Source of the DNA: Crotophaga sulcirostris
Taxonomy: Eukaryota; Chordata; Aves; Cuculiformes; Crotophagidae
Direction: 5' to 3'
DNA length: 64,000 nucleotides
NCBI GenBank assembly: GCA_013397455.1
Contig: VYZB01000118.1
Coordinates: forward strand, 978,548-1,042,547
Part shown: piece by piece, positions 1-10,482 of the stretch
How positions within the stretch are numbered: the first letter of the stretch is position 1
Layout of the letters: each line of letters begins with the position of its first letter
Position numbers and translations under genes: made by a program
Notes under the pieces: generated by a model
The model's database searches: none
What the model was told of the DNA's origin: nothing
What the model saw: only the letters and a program-made list of their open reading frames with translations

Positions 1-3000
1 CATTGGGATGAAATTCTGTTTTCTTCTTGTTCACAATGAGTTCTGCTATTTTCTTGCTCTCAATTTAAGAAAAAAAAAAAAGAAAAAGAAAAAGAAAAAA
101 GAAAAGATGTTATTAGTACTGAGGAAATCTTATTAGTTTCAACCCTATTTTTAAACAGATAGGACCAAAATCGTCATTCAGACACACTGGTGCCACCCCA
201 TTAAATTCCAGCAGTGGCACCACTGGTAGAGAAAGAATGGCACTAAGATTTTTCACTATTAAGTAATCTGTTTTCATTACCTTCTCAGCAGTTTGTTTCA
301 TTTGCCTGCAGTAAAGAAACTAAAATTAGAAAACATTTCATGTTCGTAGTTAGTTTGCTTCCAATGTGAAAAAAACAAGTTTATAAATTTGTCTATTGGG
401 TTATGCCTTGTGCAGTTCTACTAAAAAAGTTGTCTTTACATTATAGTGATGAACTGTGAATGGCGCAGTGCATTATTTTGTCCAAAGCAATTCAAATTAA
501 TGACCCTAGAAATATTATTTGAGGTGTCTAAGTTATAAAGCATTTCCAATAGTCATGCATATTACCAGCGGAATTTCTATTCTCCTTTGTAATGTATGCA
601 TCGCCATGTGTTAATAACCTGTTTTCTGATCATCTTCAGAACTTCTTGTCTCTTCCAGGAGTTCCACGTGCCATTCTTGTATCAGTTCTAGCAGCAAATG
701 AATGCCAGGTAAATGCTGATAACAAGCTATCAAAAGTTTGAATGCATTATTCTTGCCTTGACTTGCATACCTAAGCTCTCATTTTACATTACCTAAGGTG
801 ATACTCATTCTGACTGAAAATAAAATTAAAAAAAAAAAAAGAGGAAGTCAAAGTATAGTGACCTCATACGCTCTTCAGCTGGTAACTGTGAGAATAACAT
901 TAACTTAGAAAGCCTAAAAATTACTTTTTACTTTCATTTACATGAAACTTTAAAAAATGGAGAAAAAGAAAAATGCAGAATAATTTTCTGATTTAGATAA
1001 ATGTTACTTTGGATGTTAATGGATCTGCTTCTCAAGAGTGGCAGAGGTGTCTATTTTGCTGCATTGTACAAGTTCATGTCATTCTTACTAAGTGTTAAGC
1101 CTTCCCAACCATAGATAATATTTTGACATGATTAAAAAAACCCCAAAGTTCATCCAAGCCAATGGCACCAGAATTAACACACATTTGGGAAACCTGCCAT
1201 CATAGTGGTATCCAGAGATACTCTTAAGAAGCTTAGAGATCAGACGAGGAGATGAAAAGATTTGAGCTTCACAGGAGCTTCGCATGACTAAATACTGATG
1301 CCAAGACCACTTCTAAGAAAAAGTGGATGGATCATGAAAACATGAAAGTATGAAGTTAATCAACTTCTGGATTTCAAAAGAGAGGACTGAAGAGGAAACT
1401 TTTCAATGAGTGATATAAAATTCTTCTGCGGTAATGATACAAGTGAAAACCTAATCTTTGGAGTTCTCATAGATCTGCTAAGCTTCACTTTGCCCTAGAG
1501 AAAGGGTGTTCTAGCTCATACAGTTGCTTTCATAGTAAGGCTGGCCAATGGGTAGAACCAATAACTTTGTGTGCACTTGCACATACAGAATTTTTTTCAA
1601 TAACTCATTTTCTGTTCCAAATACCTATTTAAAATTCCTGTAATAACTTTTCAATCTTTCTTGCCGACAAAGTATTACAGTCCAATCAGCATTAAACATA
1701 CATTTGCTCAGCTTTAAAGGTCACTCAATAGTCACACACCAAACTATCTTTAAAGGTAAAGCAGAGCTTGAAAACACATCTGAAATGTGTTTCCTCAGAT
1801 GACATTTGGCTAGAAATCCTCCAAAAAAATAAAATTATTCTTTTAATATCAAGCACAACCTTATAATTTCTTAAAGGCAGATGTTTTATGCTTTTCTTAC
1901 TGCAGGCAAATATCATAAATCCTACTTACTGGCTATAGTTAAAATACAACCAGAGGAAATACATTACAACATGCTGCATGGAGTACCAGTTCATGAACCA
2001 AAACTATGGAATTGTTTCCGTCCTAGGTGGGCAAAATTAATTTCAGATTTGATCACAGTGCTGTGTATCAGTACCATTGATAAGCAGGTGCAGAATAACT
2101 GCAATAACAGAAAACTGGCAGTGGCAGGCACAACAAGAATAGCAGTCAAATCTGCACGTGGCTCATTAACAACACGTGTAGGCCAGACCTAAGATGATCA
2201 TTCAAAAAAAATCTGCCACAAACTGGAATGCAGCAGCTGTATCCATCTTAGTCAAAACACAAGACAGCAGAATATCTTTCAGATAACACATGACATCTGC
2301 TGAAGTAAAATTAAATGCCTTGGTCTTAAAGAAAGACCTCAGTTTTCCTTTTAATGATGGGATTTATTTCATAAAAAATTAGCAGCCAAAGATGAACATT
2401 AGAAGCTAGAATCCTAAATATCCGAACTCCAATCCTTTCTTCACGCTGTCTTTAAGGAATACCATCTTTGCCTTCACAAAGAAGAAAAAGGTAGAAGATG
2501 GCTTTAAAGAAGCAGCTTTAAAGTTAGAAGCTTTGAAGAAAATGGTTGAATATTTTAATATAGACAGAAAATTGCGAAGCTGTGAAAACAGTTCTCTTTC
2601 AGCAACAGAACACTACAAAAATGCACAGAAATGTACTGGATACTGATCAACCACAACCAAGCAGTTATAAACTACGGCCAAGCACACGCTTTGGTTTTAC
2701 ACAGAATAAATGGTTCCTCTGTTCTCTAAGAAAATTAACAGCGGAAAAAGGTGAATAGGAATTTAAGGCCATGCAGGACTGGAATTTTAATAATAAAAAC
2801 AATATCTGAAATAAAAAAAAATAATAAAAGAACCACAGACAAAAAGGGCATTTGTATAGCTAAAAAAAATCCAAAACAAGCAACATGAAACCCCTCAAAC
2901 TACTGACGAAATGGTAACAGATCACAGAACTGAATTACTAGCACAGACTTATCAACCAATATATTAATTATAAATTGTGAAACTTTTCTTTTAGGGATTT

Positions 3001-4889
3001 GAAGAACACTTCTTCGTCCCAAAGTTGCAGATTCAAGCAAGTGCTTAATTTCTGCCCACAGAATAATTTGAGACACTTACAGTAAGTAGTGCAGCCTTAA
3101 GTCTCTACAGGTGCGAGTGTTCAACAATAAGAAAAAAATAGCATAGTATGTTTGCATGAAAATAAAAGTGTTATTGGTAGAGGAGGTAAACCACCGAAAA
3201 TATACAGTGTTCTTCAGCTTCTTTTTAAAAATTATGGAACATTTTTCAGTTACTGAATATTTCAAGCATTAAAGATTGAAGAAGAAACAAAATTCTTGAT
3301 ATTTATTGGTTTAAACTTTAGCAGGTAATGGTGACTATTGTCTGCTACCATTTAAAATAGGACAGAAGCGTATCCCCAAAAGAAAAATGAGCAAGTGTCC
3401 CATCAGAATAATGGCCTTTGGAATGAAATATGATGGTTTCAACTTAAAATTTTGTGTATATTCACTAGCAAGCTTGCTGCTATGAGAAAGAGGAAACAGT
3501 ATTGAATTAATTGATTTTTTGTTTTCCAGTCAATCCATATTTAAAGCTTTAACTATCTTCAGTACTTGTTAAATGTATCTTGAAATATGTCAAGGACAGA
3601 CTATTTAGCTTAAGTGCCTTTATTAAGAAAAACAGGAGTCCATACTCTTTTCAGCTTTGACCACAGGGAACACCCTTGTCTTACTTTAAGAATCAGGTTT
3701 ACTTCCTGGGAATTGCTCTTTATTTTTCAGTGAAATGATCAGCATTTGGAGATCACAGTAGCAACAGTGAAATCCAAAAGGACCATGAACTAGTAAGTTA
3801 TAGGAATGCGTCCCATTTTTACACAAAATACTTTTAAAACTGAAGAATTAAAAGTGTTGCAACAGAATGTTCTACTTGCTAAAAATATTTGGATTCAGAT
3901 AGCAACCACAGTCCCCAAGGACGCTTACAGACTTTGCCCACCATTGTAAATATCATCTGTCGTAACACTCATTTTCTTCTAAAATACAAACTCTTTGCAA
4001 GTATTTGTTTTTTTGCAGTCACTTACCATAGAATGTTTCTTGCAGCTTAGTTTTTTTGAATGTGTCACTATTTACAACAGCAGCTATGGTTATCTGCATT
4101 CTGAGTTCACTTTAACTGGACTGAAATGTACTAAGATAGGAACACCTGCATTCAGACAGTTCAGAATTATATTCCTTATCCAGGAAAATACAAGATATTC
4201 ACAGAAAAGTCCAAGAAGAACCTATCATAAGTTAGAGTCTTGCAAACATATTTTATTTTTGTCTTCCAATAGCAAGATTCAGGCAAGTACCAAAGTATGA
4301 GAATTTGCCCTTGTTGAAAACTATTTTTGTTCTTACATGAAAATCTAGTTATTTCTTGAATCGTGTACCCTGTTCTGCTTACTGTGTGCTTCCCTTCCTT
4401 AAAAGATTGATCCACAGGAAATCTTGAATATGTTCCTAGGATTTTATTTTTTAAACATTTAAGATTGTCTTCTTGTTTACTAACAAACTACTTATGACTT
4501 CAAAAAAAGACAAGTAACAAAACCTTCTGCAGAGAACTTGGCCTTTTCTTTTCCTTCCCTCCAGCAACATATGGCAACATCTGTTGCCTCCCTGCTTGAC
4601 AATGACTCATTAGCTACCAAAACTTTTTGAAGTGGCAAGTAGGAAAATTCAGCTGCCATTATGCACACACATATAAATATGTGCTGTCAAGTTCTTGCTG
4701 TCTGGTATACTGCATGAACATGCAATTATTTCTCTAAAGTCAACAGACTGGGTATGAAGCCTATCAAGACAACTTGCTTTCTTATCAAGGAAACATGAAT
4801 TGGCTTCTGCTTACTATTTGACTGATCATACAACAAACTGTTAAAAAGACGCTATTTTCATTTTGCAAAATTAGAGTAAAGAGTAGACA
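1..4889. other. Gene-free DNA downstream of NDUFA4
   Basis: This is AT-rich sequence beyond the NDUFA4 polyadenylation site. All open frames are short and none resembles a known protein. It contains an A-rich tract with scattered G at about 69-107 and a small exon-like segment at 659-708, discussed as a finding. I see no CR1 copy, RNA gene or CpG-rich patch here. Confidence 0.6.
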
Positions 4890-5054
4890 CTTCAAGTTTC
4901 AGATATTTATTAAGCCTCATCAAAAAACTTTCAAACACGTGAGCAAGTGCAGCATGAGGCAATTTTGAGTATTTCCTGGATGACTGAGCATGACAATTGT
5001 GCGGACGGCTTCCGGAAGACCTTTCTGTGCGGCTTATGGAGATGAGTGTGTTGC
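4890..5054 (-). other. NDUFA4: NDUFA4 3' untranslated region
   Basis: The sequence between the stop codon and the first canonical poly(A) signal is about 145 bases, a short 3' UTR as expected for this small housekeeping gene. The exact cleavage site is inferred, not seen. Confidence 0.6.
4906..4911 (-). terminator. Polyadenylation signal AATAAA of NDUFA4
   Basis: The plus strand reads TTTATT, so the minus strand carries a perfect AATAAA about 145 bases after the NDUFA4 stop codon. It is the first such hexamer downstream of the stop, which makes it the likely signal. Cleavage is expected 10-30 bases further on, near 4890. Confidence 0.65.
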
Positions 5055-5111
5055 TCAGAAGTCAGGACGATCCTTTTTCAGTTTACTGTAGTCTACATTA
5101 ACCGAGTAGAA
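5055..5111 (-). CDS. NDUFA4: NDUFA4 coding exon 4 and stop
   Basis: After the acceptor CTTCCATAG the exon encodes FYSVNVDYSKLKKDRPDF (residues 64-82... 18 codons ending at residue 82, numbering from the exon 1 ATG gives 65-82) and a TGA stop at 5057-5055. Together with exon 3 this makes the protein 82 residues. The C-terminal YSKLKKxRPDF is the most conserved signature of the family. Confidence 0.95.
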   Translation of the reverse strand, partial: FYSVNVDYSKLKKDRPDF

Positions 5112-7021
5112 CTATGGAAGAGAGTGAGGAAAAAAAAATGAGTAAGAAAGTTGACTATCCATTTTCCATGGTATTTACTAAAACACATGCATCATTTAAA
5201 CTCACATCAGGAAACTGAAATCACAGTTTGAGTCTGTACACTAGACAATAATAAAAACAGAAATAAAACTTGGAAGAGCAGTAACTTTTTAATATTATTG
5301 TCATTCCACACACAGTATTAGAAGCTCTGTATTCAAAATGAGGTAGTGGTCATATCTATAAGAAAACCCATAGTATCTTCTCTTTAATCCCCAAAATTAA
5401 AAATCCATTCACAGAAGTTCTTACAGTACTGCTGAGTTTATTCCTTTTGCCCAAAATCAACATGCTTCTGTATACTGAAGGCAACACTTAGCTTACCAAG
5501 TGGCACAAAGCATGGTGTATACGAACAGACTGTCACCAGGGAACACTGAGAGAAGTGTTGCAAAAGCCACATTTTGTTTAAGTAGTAGAATTTAGAATTG
5601 CAAAGTATGACAAGGAGGAAGGAAACTGAGAACAGAACCCTTCACACTCTCAGTGTATATTACTAAGGTTGGGTTCCATTACAAGCAATTAAAACCAGCC
5701 TGAAAAGTCACTGAGGACAATGATTTTATAGACTAAAAACATATTTTGGCATCCCAGCCTCACTTGACATCAAGGATGTGATGCTACAGTTTTTCTTTAG
5801 AAAAACAAACAAGACAAGTAGGAAATATTTATCTATGGACTTATTTTTAGTTATGCCCAAATTGAATTTGATTTTCTTTTAACTTCCTCAGAGAAAAAAA
5901 ATCAGCTTTCTGTGTAACTCCTACAGGAATGCTAAGGTCTTTTCTTTGGGAAAACCAAGGAAGTTGATATGACAGACAAAAGTTGACAATTTCACCAAAA
6001 CCTAAATCTTGTTACATCTGAGGTTTTTACTAAACAGTTAATCTCGATTTAGAGTATCTGCCTTTCCATTTACCACAGTGCAGACTTGGAAAAAAAATCC
6101 CCAATAACACACACACCCAAATATGGTAAACCCTGAGGCTGTGTTTGCATGTGAAGACAGAAGGGGAATGCTACACAAGGCATGTGCTCTTTAAAAGAAT
6201 TTGTGCTGTGCACTAGGTTGCCTCTTTTAAGAAACATTAACATTCCAGAAGAAGCAATGAAAACAAAGTATTATGTTCTTCCTGGACCTTTAAGGAAACC
6301 ATAATATATTTTGTTTTGGAGTGTGGGTTTTTTCTTGCTTTTTTCACGTTATGGTACTGAACAAACACTAGATGTGAAAACACAGTAGGTTCGCTTTTTT
6401 TTTTGTAGCTTGAGGTTAAAGTATTCTTATAAGAAATCTACTAAAATACCACTTCAGTATGATAACAACATGATTTCTGTACACTGCCAAATGTTTTACA
6501 TATCTTTGCGTGCTTCCTCATTAGTTCAATAAAATAACTTGAATATTACTTAAAAAACATTTCCACTGCATCCAGTTAAAGACAATTATTTTTGTTTCAA
6601 ACAATCAACTGTAGAACTGAATTAGTGTTTTAACACTGACATTTTCCTGCTTTGCTTCTCCTGAAGCCAACAGTTTAGAGCTCAGAAAGCTTAGTTCAGA
6701 ACTCTGGAGGTTGTGTCCTTCTCTCCAGTTTATTTCTGAGTATTATGAGCTAGTATAGTCTTCCTACCACACATAATTCCTTTCTATCTTACAGTGCAAT
6801 GTATATGACTGCTACTGTATAGACTCCTTTCAACCCATTATCAACCAGCTCTAGGAGAGTTTTAAATTTCAAACTGCTCTGCATTCTAGAGACAAATTAA
6901 TGTAGCACGGCAGAGGAAATATCTTGCTTATTCGGCTACTTTCCAATATACTCAAACACCCCAAAGCAGGAGGCTACACCTTTGATATTGTATTTCCTAA
7001 ATATCATATTTTTCATTTTAC
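5112..7021 (-). other. NDUFA4 intron 3
   Basis: This is an AT-rich intron of about 1.9 kb between exons 3 and 4. I see no repeat of recognisable family and no coding signal in it. Confidence 0.85.
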
Positions 7022-7082
7022 CTTGTACTGGTCACTGGGAGACAGCTTGTTCCAAGGTTCTGGATTATTTTTCTTGTCCCAG
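7022..7082 (-). CDS. NDUFA4: NDUFA4 coding exon 3
   Basis: The exon begins with one base completing Cys43 and then encodes [20 protein letters not shown] (residues 44-63). The acceptor is CAATAG and the donor GTAAAA. The NPEPWNKL motif is diagnostic. The stretch WDKKNNP is one residue longer than WDRNNP, which I recall for the mammalian protein, so this gene gives 82 rather than 81 residues. Confidence 0.94.
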
Positions 7083-7432
7083 CTATTGAAAGAAATGCAA
7101 GATATGACAACATACAAGAGAATCACACCACCTTCAGAATAAATATATTTCATATATGTACTGTAGTTACTAGGCCATGGAGAGTCACCCATCCAAATAA
7201 GTTTCTAGAGGAAAGGACATAGTCCTTTGTCAGCAGTCTCCAAATATCACATGATAAACTAACAAGTCTCCGAATCAAGGAAATTTCCACACACTTAGTG
7301 CCAATGATATTGAAGCAGGACATTAAGGTCTCCAGAAATATAACAACCGAGGCAGCAAAGTTTACTTTACTATACACAGCAAGAGGACTGGGTGATGAAT
7401 GATTCACTCTCTGTGAATTACTTTATACATAC

Positions 7433-7521
7433 CAGACATCAGGGTTCAGCACTGCCAAACGCAGGAGATACAGGCCTGCGCCAACGCCTCCAGATCCAAT
7501 GATCACAAACAGAGGAATCAA
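7433..7521 (-). CDS. NDUFA4: NDUFA4 coding exon 2 (membrane helix)
   Basis: After a TTCTGTTCTAG acceptor the exon encodes 29 complete codons, from [12 protein letters not shown] to [11 protein letters not shown], plus TG. The residual TG is completed by the C of exon 3 to give Cys43. The Gly-rich hydrophobic stretch [20 protein letters not shown] is the single transmembrane helix that anchors the protein in the mitochondrial inner membrane. The donor is GTATGT at 7432-7427. Confidence 0.94.
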
Positions 7522-7852
7522 CTAGAACAGAATAAAATAAAATTAAATGTCATACCACAATATAACAAAATGGTATTATTACATAGCATTTCCAGCTACA
7601 GCAATGACAAACCAAAGTACAAGCTCACAACCTTTTGAGCCATAACGCATGGTCCTCTAAAATTCCCTGACATAAACTCCCTGTGTGCAGGGCAGCCCTG
7701 CGGTCAGGAACTATCATCTACAAAGAGGCATACATGAAAAAATGCTGATACATGCAGAACAACCAAATGTGTCATAACAACACCTTTCTGAGAAACTAAC
7801 ATCAGTCCCTCCGCTGCCCAAAACAGCCCATACCATCTATACCTCTGATCAT

Positions 7853-8367
7853 TAAGTACTGTGTGCAGTTTGGGGCACCACAGTATAAAACGGACATCAA
7901 GCTACTGGAGAGTGTCCAGAGGAGGCCACAAAGTTGGTGAGGGTCTAGAGAAGAAATCACATGAGGAGCAGCTGAAATCACTTAGTTTGTTCAGCCTGGA
8001 GGAGACTGACAGGGAATCTCAGAGAAGTTTACTACTTCCTCACAAGGGAATAAGAGGGAGCAAGAGCTGACCCCTTCTCTCTGGTGACCAATAATAGGAC
8101 CTGAGGGAATAGCAGGAAGATCTGCCAGGGGAGGTTTAGGCTGGATGTTAGGCAAAGGTTCTTCACTTAATGGGTGGTGGAGCACTAGAACAGACTCCCC
8201 AGGGAAGCAGCCATGCAGCCAAGCCTAACAATATTCAAGAAGCATTTGGACAATGCCCTCAGACACAGCGTGTAAATTTTGGTATTGTCCTATTCAGGGA
8301 TAGGAGTTGGAGGACTCGGTGATCCTTGTGGGTCTCTTCCAACTCAGGTCATTCTATGATTCTGTGA
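7853..8367 (+). mobile_element. CR1 LINE, 3' fragment (copy 1)
   Basis: The sequence follows the CR1 3' region in sense orientation. It runs from a segment around AAGTACTGTGTGCAG, through the FSLEE-encoding stretch near 7990-8010, to the terminal motif ATTCTATGATTCTGTGA at 8351-8367. It is 5'-truncated, as is usual for CR1, and clearly diverged with small indels. It sits in NDUFA4 intron 1, antisense to the gene. Confidence 0.9.
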
Positions 8368-8424
8368 TAAAATAATAAAATAGGAGTGGGGAAGTATAAG
8401 GAAAGAGATGAGCAAGAAGATCAG

Positions 8425-8821
8425 ATGATCAGAGGAGAAAAGGCTCTTGGGGGACCTTATAGCTGCCTTCGAGTCCCTGAAAAGGGGCTACAAGAAAGCT
8501 GGAGAGGGACATTTTAGAAGGGCATGTAGCAAAAAGACTAGGGGAAATGGCTTTAAATTGGAAGGGGAAATATTTAATTAGGCATTAGGAAGACATTTTT
8601 CACGCTGAGGGTGGTGAGACACTGGCACAGGGTGCCCAGGGAAGCTGTGGGTGCCCCCTCCCTGGAGGCGGGTTGGATGGCTGGGCCTCCCTGGAGGCCA
8701 GGCTGGATGAGGCCTTGAGCAGCCTGGGCTGGTGGGAGGTGTCCCTGCCCGTGGCAGGGGGGTTGGAACTGGATAATCTTTGAGATCTCTTCCAACCCAA
8801 ACCACTCTGTGATTCTATGAT
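8425..8821 (+). mobile_element. CR1 LINE, 3' fragment (copy 2)
   Basis: This second 5'-truncated CR1 tail has the same orientation as copy 1 and starts within about 60 bases of its end. It runs from GAGGAGAAAAGGCTC to GTGATTCTATGA at 8810-8820. A short internal duplication around 8657-8705 repeats the CCCTGGAGGC...TGGATG segment. It ends only about 230 bases from NDUFA4 exon 1 and directly abuts the CpG island. Confidence 0.9.
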
Positions 8822-8849
8822 TTTAAGGTCGGAAGAGGCACATCGAGCC

Positions 8850-9540
8850 TTGCTGCTGCAGTAAGAAAAAGGCCTGCACACACTGCAGAGAACAAGGGGC
8901 ATCTGACCGTGTCTCGCCCATCAGCCCGGAGCTGCCCACACGCCGAGGGCCTGGACACCCACAAGCAACGGAGACAGAGGAGCGAGGAGGGGCGAGCGCA
9001 GGGCGGGAGCGGCGGCCGGGGCCGGAGTGGCGGTGCGGGCGGGTACTCACGCTGGGGTGCTTCCTGGCGTGGGTGAGAATAACGCGGAACATGGCGGCGG
9101 TGGGCGCAGGCGAAGGTCTCTCCGTGTCCCCGGCTCCGCAGCCCGTCCTCCCCCGTCACCGCCGAAGCCCAATGTCACGCGAGGCCCCCGGCGCAGCAGG
9201 TGCCCGAGCGGCAGCCAGGATGTGGCAGCTCCGCCGATTGCCTGTTCGCCCCCTTCCGCGCCCGCGCCGCTGCGGCGCCCCGCGCCGGCACCGCCCAGCG
9301 CCTCGGTACCGCGCGGCGCCCCAGCGCCTGCAGCGCCCGCGTTAGCGCGGCCCCCCGGCCGGCAGCGGCGCGCGGGGAGCAGGCACCTGCGCGGGCACCC
9401 CGGGCGGGCTCTGCGGGGGCAGCCGAGCAGGCGCCAGCGCCGCCTCGCCCCGCCTGCAGCGCGGAGCTTCGCGGGCAGGGTGTGAGGGGCCCGGCGGCCG
9501 CGGTACGGGGCGGCCTGCGCCTTCCTCTTGGTGCAAGAAG
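8850..9540. promoter_or_regulatory. CpG island and promoter of NDUFA4
   Basis: The region is strongly GC-rich with abundant CpG, in sharp contrast with the AT-rich flanks, and covers NDUFA4 exon 1. There is no TATA box near the expected start. A CCAAT pentamer (plus strand 9169-9173, reading ATTGG on the gene strand) lies about 80 bases upstream of the start codon, and GC boxes are frequent. The plus strand over the start codon reads AACATGGCGGC, a good match to the YY1 consensus. Such TATA-less, CCAAT/YY1-type promoters are common for nuclear genes of mitochondrial proteins. The activity is inferred. Confidence 0.85.
9051..9092 (-). CDS. NDUFA4: NDUFA4 coding exon 1
   Basis: The exon encodes MFRVILTHARKHPS. 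The ATG lies at 9092-9090 in a strong context (GCCGCCATGT), which decides the start. The exon ends on a complete codon (AGC), followed by a consensus GTGAGT donor at 9050-9045. The short basic, amphipathic N-terminus that precedes the membrane helix is typical of this family, and the ARKHPS end is close to the KKHPS of the mammalian protein. Confidence 0.93.
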
Positions 9541-9727
9541 TAGTTACGCTTACAAAAAGTGGAATATTTTCATTTAAGATAAAGTAGAGTTAAGTTTCAT
9601 CTAACTGTATTTTTGAAAGTTAGACAGAATGTCCCTCTCATAACGTGTTTTCTTTATACCATTTTTTTTCAAATGGCGATTTTCCAGACACTGCTCAGAG
9701 AGAACTGATAACGTCTTGTGTTAAGTA

Positions 9728-10482
9728 TGAGCCTCGTGAGGTTCAACAAGGCCAAGTGCAAGGTCCTACACCTGGGTCAGGGCAATCCGTGCATTTAATA
9801 TAGGCTGGAGAACAATGTGATTGAGAGCAGCCCTGCGGAGAAGGGCGCAGGGATGCTGGTTGATGAGAAGCTCCACACGAGCCAGAAATGTGCGCTCACA
9901 GCCCAGAAGGCCAAGTATGTCCTGGGCTGCATCAAAAAAAGCGTGGCCAGCAGGGTGAGGTGAGACCCTACCTGGAGTACTGTGTCCCATTCTGGAGTCC
10001 ACAACATAAGAAGGATATGGAACTGTTGAAATGTGTCCAGAGGAGACTACGAAGATGACCAGAGGGCTGGAGCACCTCTGCTATGAGGACAGGCTGAGAG
10101 AGTTTGGCTTGTTCAGCCTGGAGAAGAGAAGACTGGGGAGACCTTAAAGTGGCCTTCCAGTACCTGAAGGGGGCCACAAGAAAGCTGGGGAGGGACGTTT
10201 TACAAGGGCAAGTAGTGATAGGACGAGGGGGAATTGCTTTAAACTGTAAGGGGGAGATTTAGATTAGACATTACGAAGAAATTCTTCACGCTGAGGGTGG
10301 TGAGGCCCTCGCACAGGTTGCCCAGGGAAGCTGTGGATGCTCCCTCCCTGGAAGTGTTCAGGGCCAGGCTGGATGAGGATTTGAGCAACGTGACCTAGTG
10401 GAAGATGTGCCTACCCATGGTAGGGGGATTGGAACTAGATGATCTTTAAGGTCTCTTCCAACCCAAACCATTCTATGATTCA
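9728..10482 (+). mobile_element. CR1 LINE, 3' fragment (copy 3)
   Basis: This is the longest CR1 copy in the window, about 755 bases. It extends from the GAGGTTCAACAAGGCCAAG region of the reverse transcriptase end through the 3' UTR to ATTCTATGATTC. Around 9955-9962 a block present in the family (between GCCAGCAGGGTGAGG and TGAGACC) is missing, consistent with an internal deletion of a few tens of bases. The element lies just outside the NDUFA4 promoter island, in the same orientation as copies 1 and 2. Confidence 0.93.

Larger units (their letters stand above)
7522..9050 (-). other. NDUFA4 intron 1
   Basis: The intron is about 1.5 kb and more than half of it is made of two CR1 tails, both inserted antisense to NDUFA4. 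Its promoter-proximal end, from about 8850, already lies in the CpG island. The second intron (7083-7432) is only 350 bases and holds nothing recognisable. Confidence 0.85.
4890..9200 (-). other. NDUFA4: NDUFA4 gene, whole transcription unit
   Basis: The gene is complete in the window: coding exons at 9051-9092, 7433-7521, 7022-7082 and 5055-5111, read on the minus strand. They join into an 82-codon frame with GT-AG introns of about 1529, 350 and 1910 bases. The family is now counted as a subunit of cytochrome c oxidase (complex IV, alternative name COXFA4) in the mitochondrial inner membrane, although it was first named as a complex I subunit. Visible family marks are the start MFRVILTHARKHPS, one hydrophobic helix (about residues 15-38), the NPDVCWD segment, NPEPWNKL and the C-terminus DYSKLKKDRPDF. 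The neighbour PHF14 is divergent, matching known amniote gene order. The transcription start is not visible directly; the right boundary given here is an estimate inside the CpG island. Confidence 0.93.

Noticed and set aside
8815..9577. Several long overlapping frames on both strands around 8.8-9.6 kb
   Set aside because: All lie in the NDUFA4 CpG island or adjoining CR1, where stop codons are rare. Only the short NDUFA4 exon 1 is supported.
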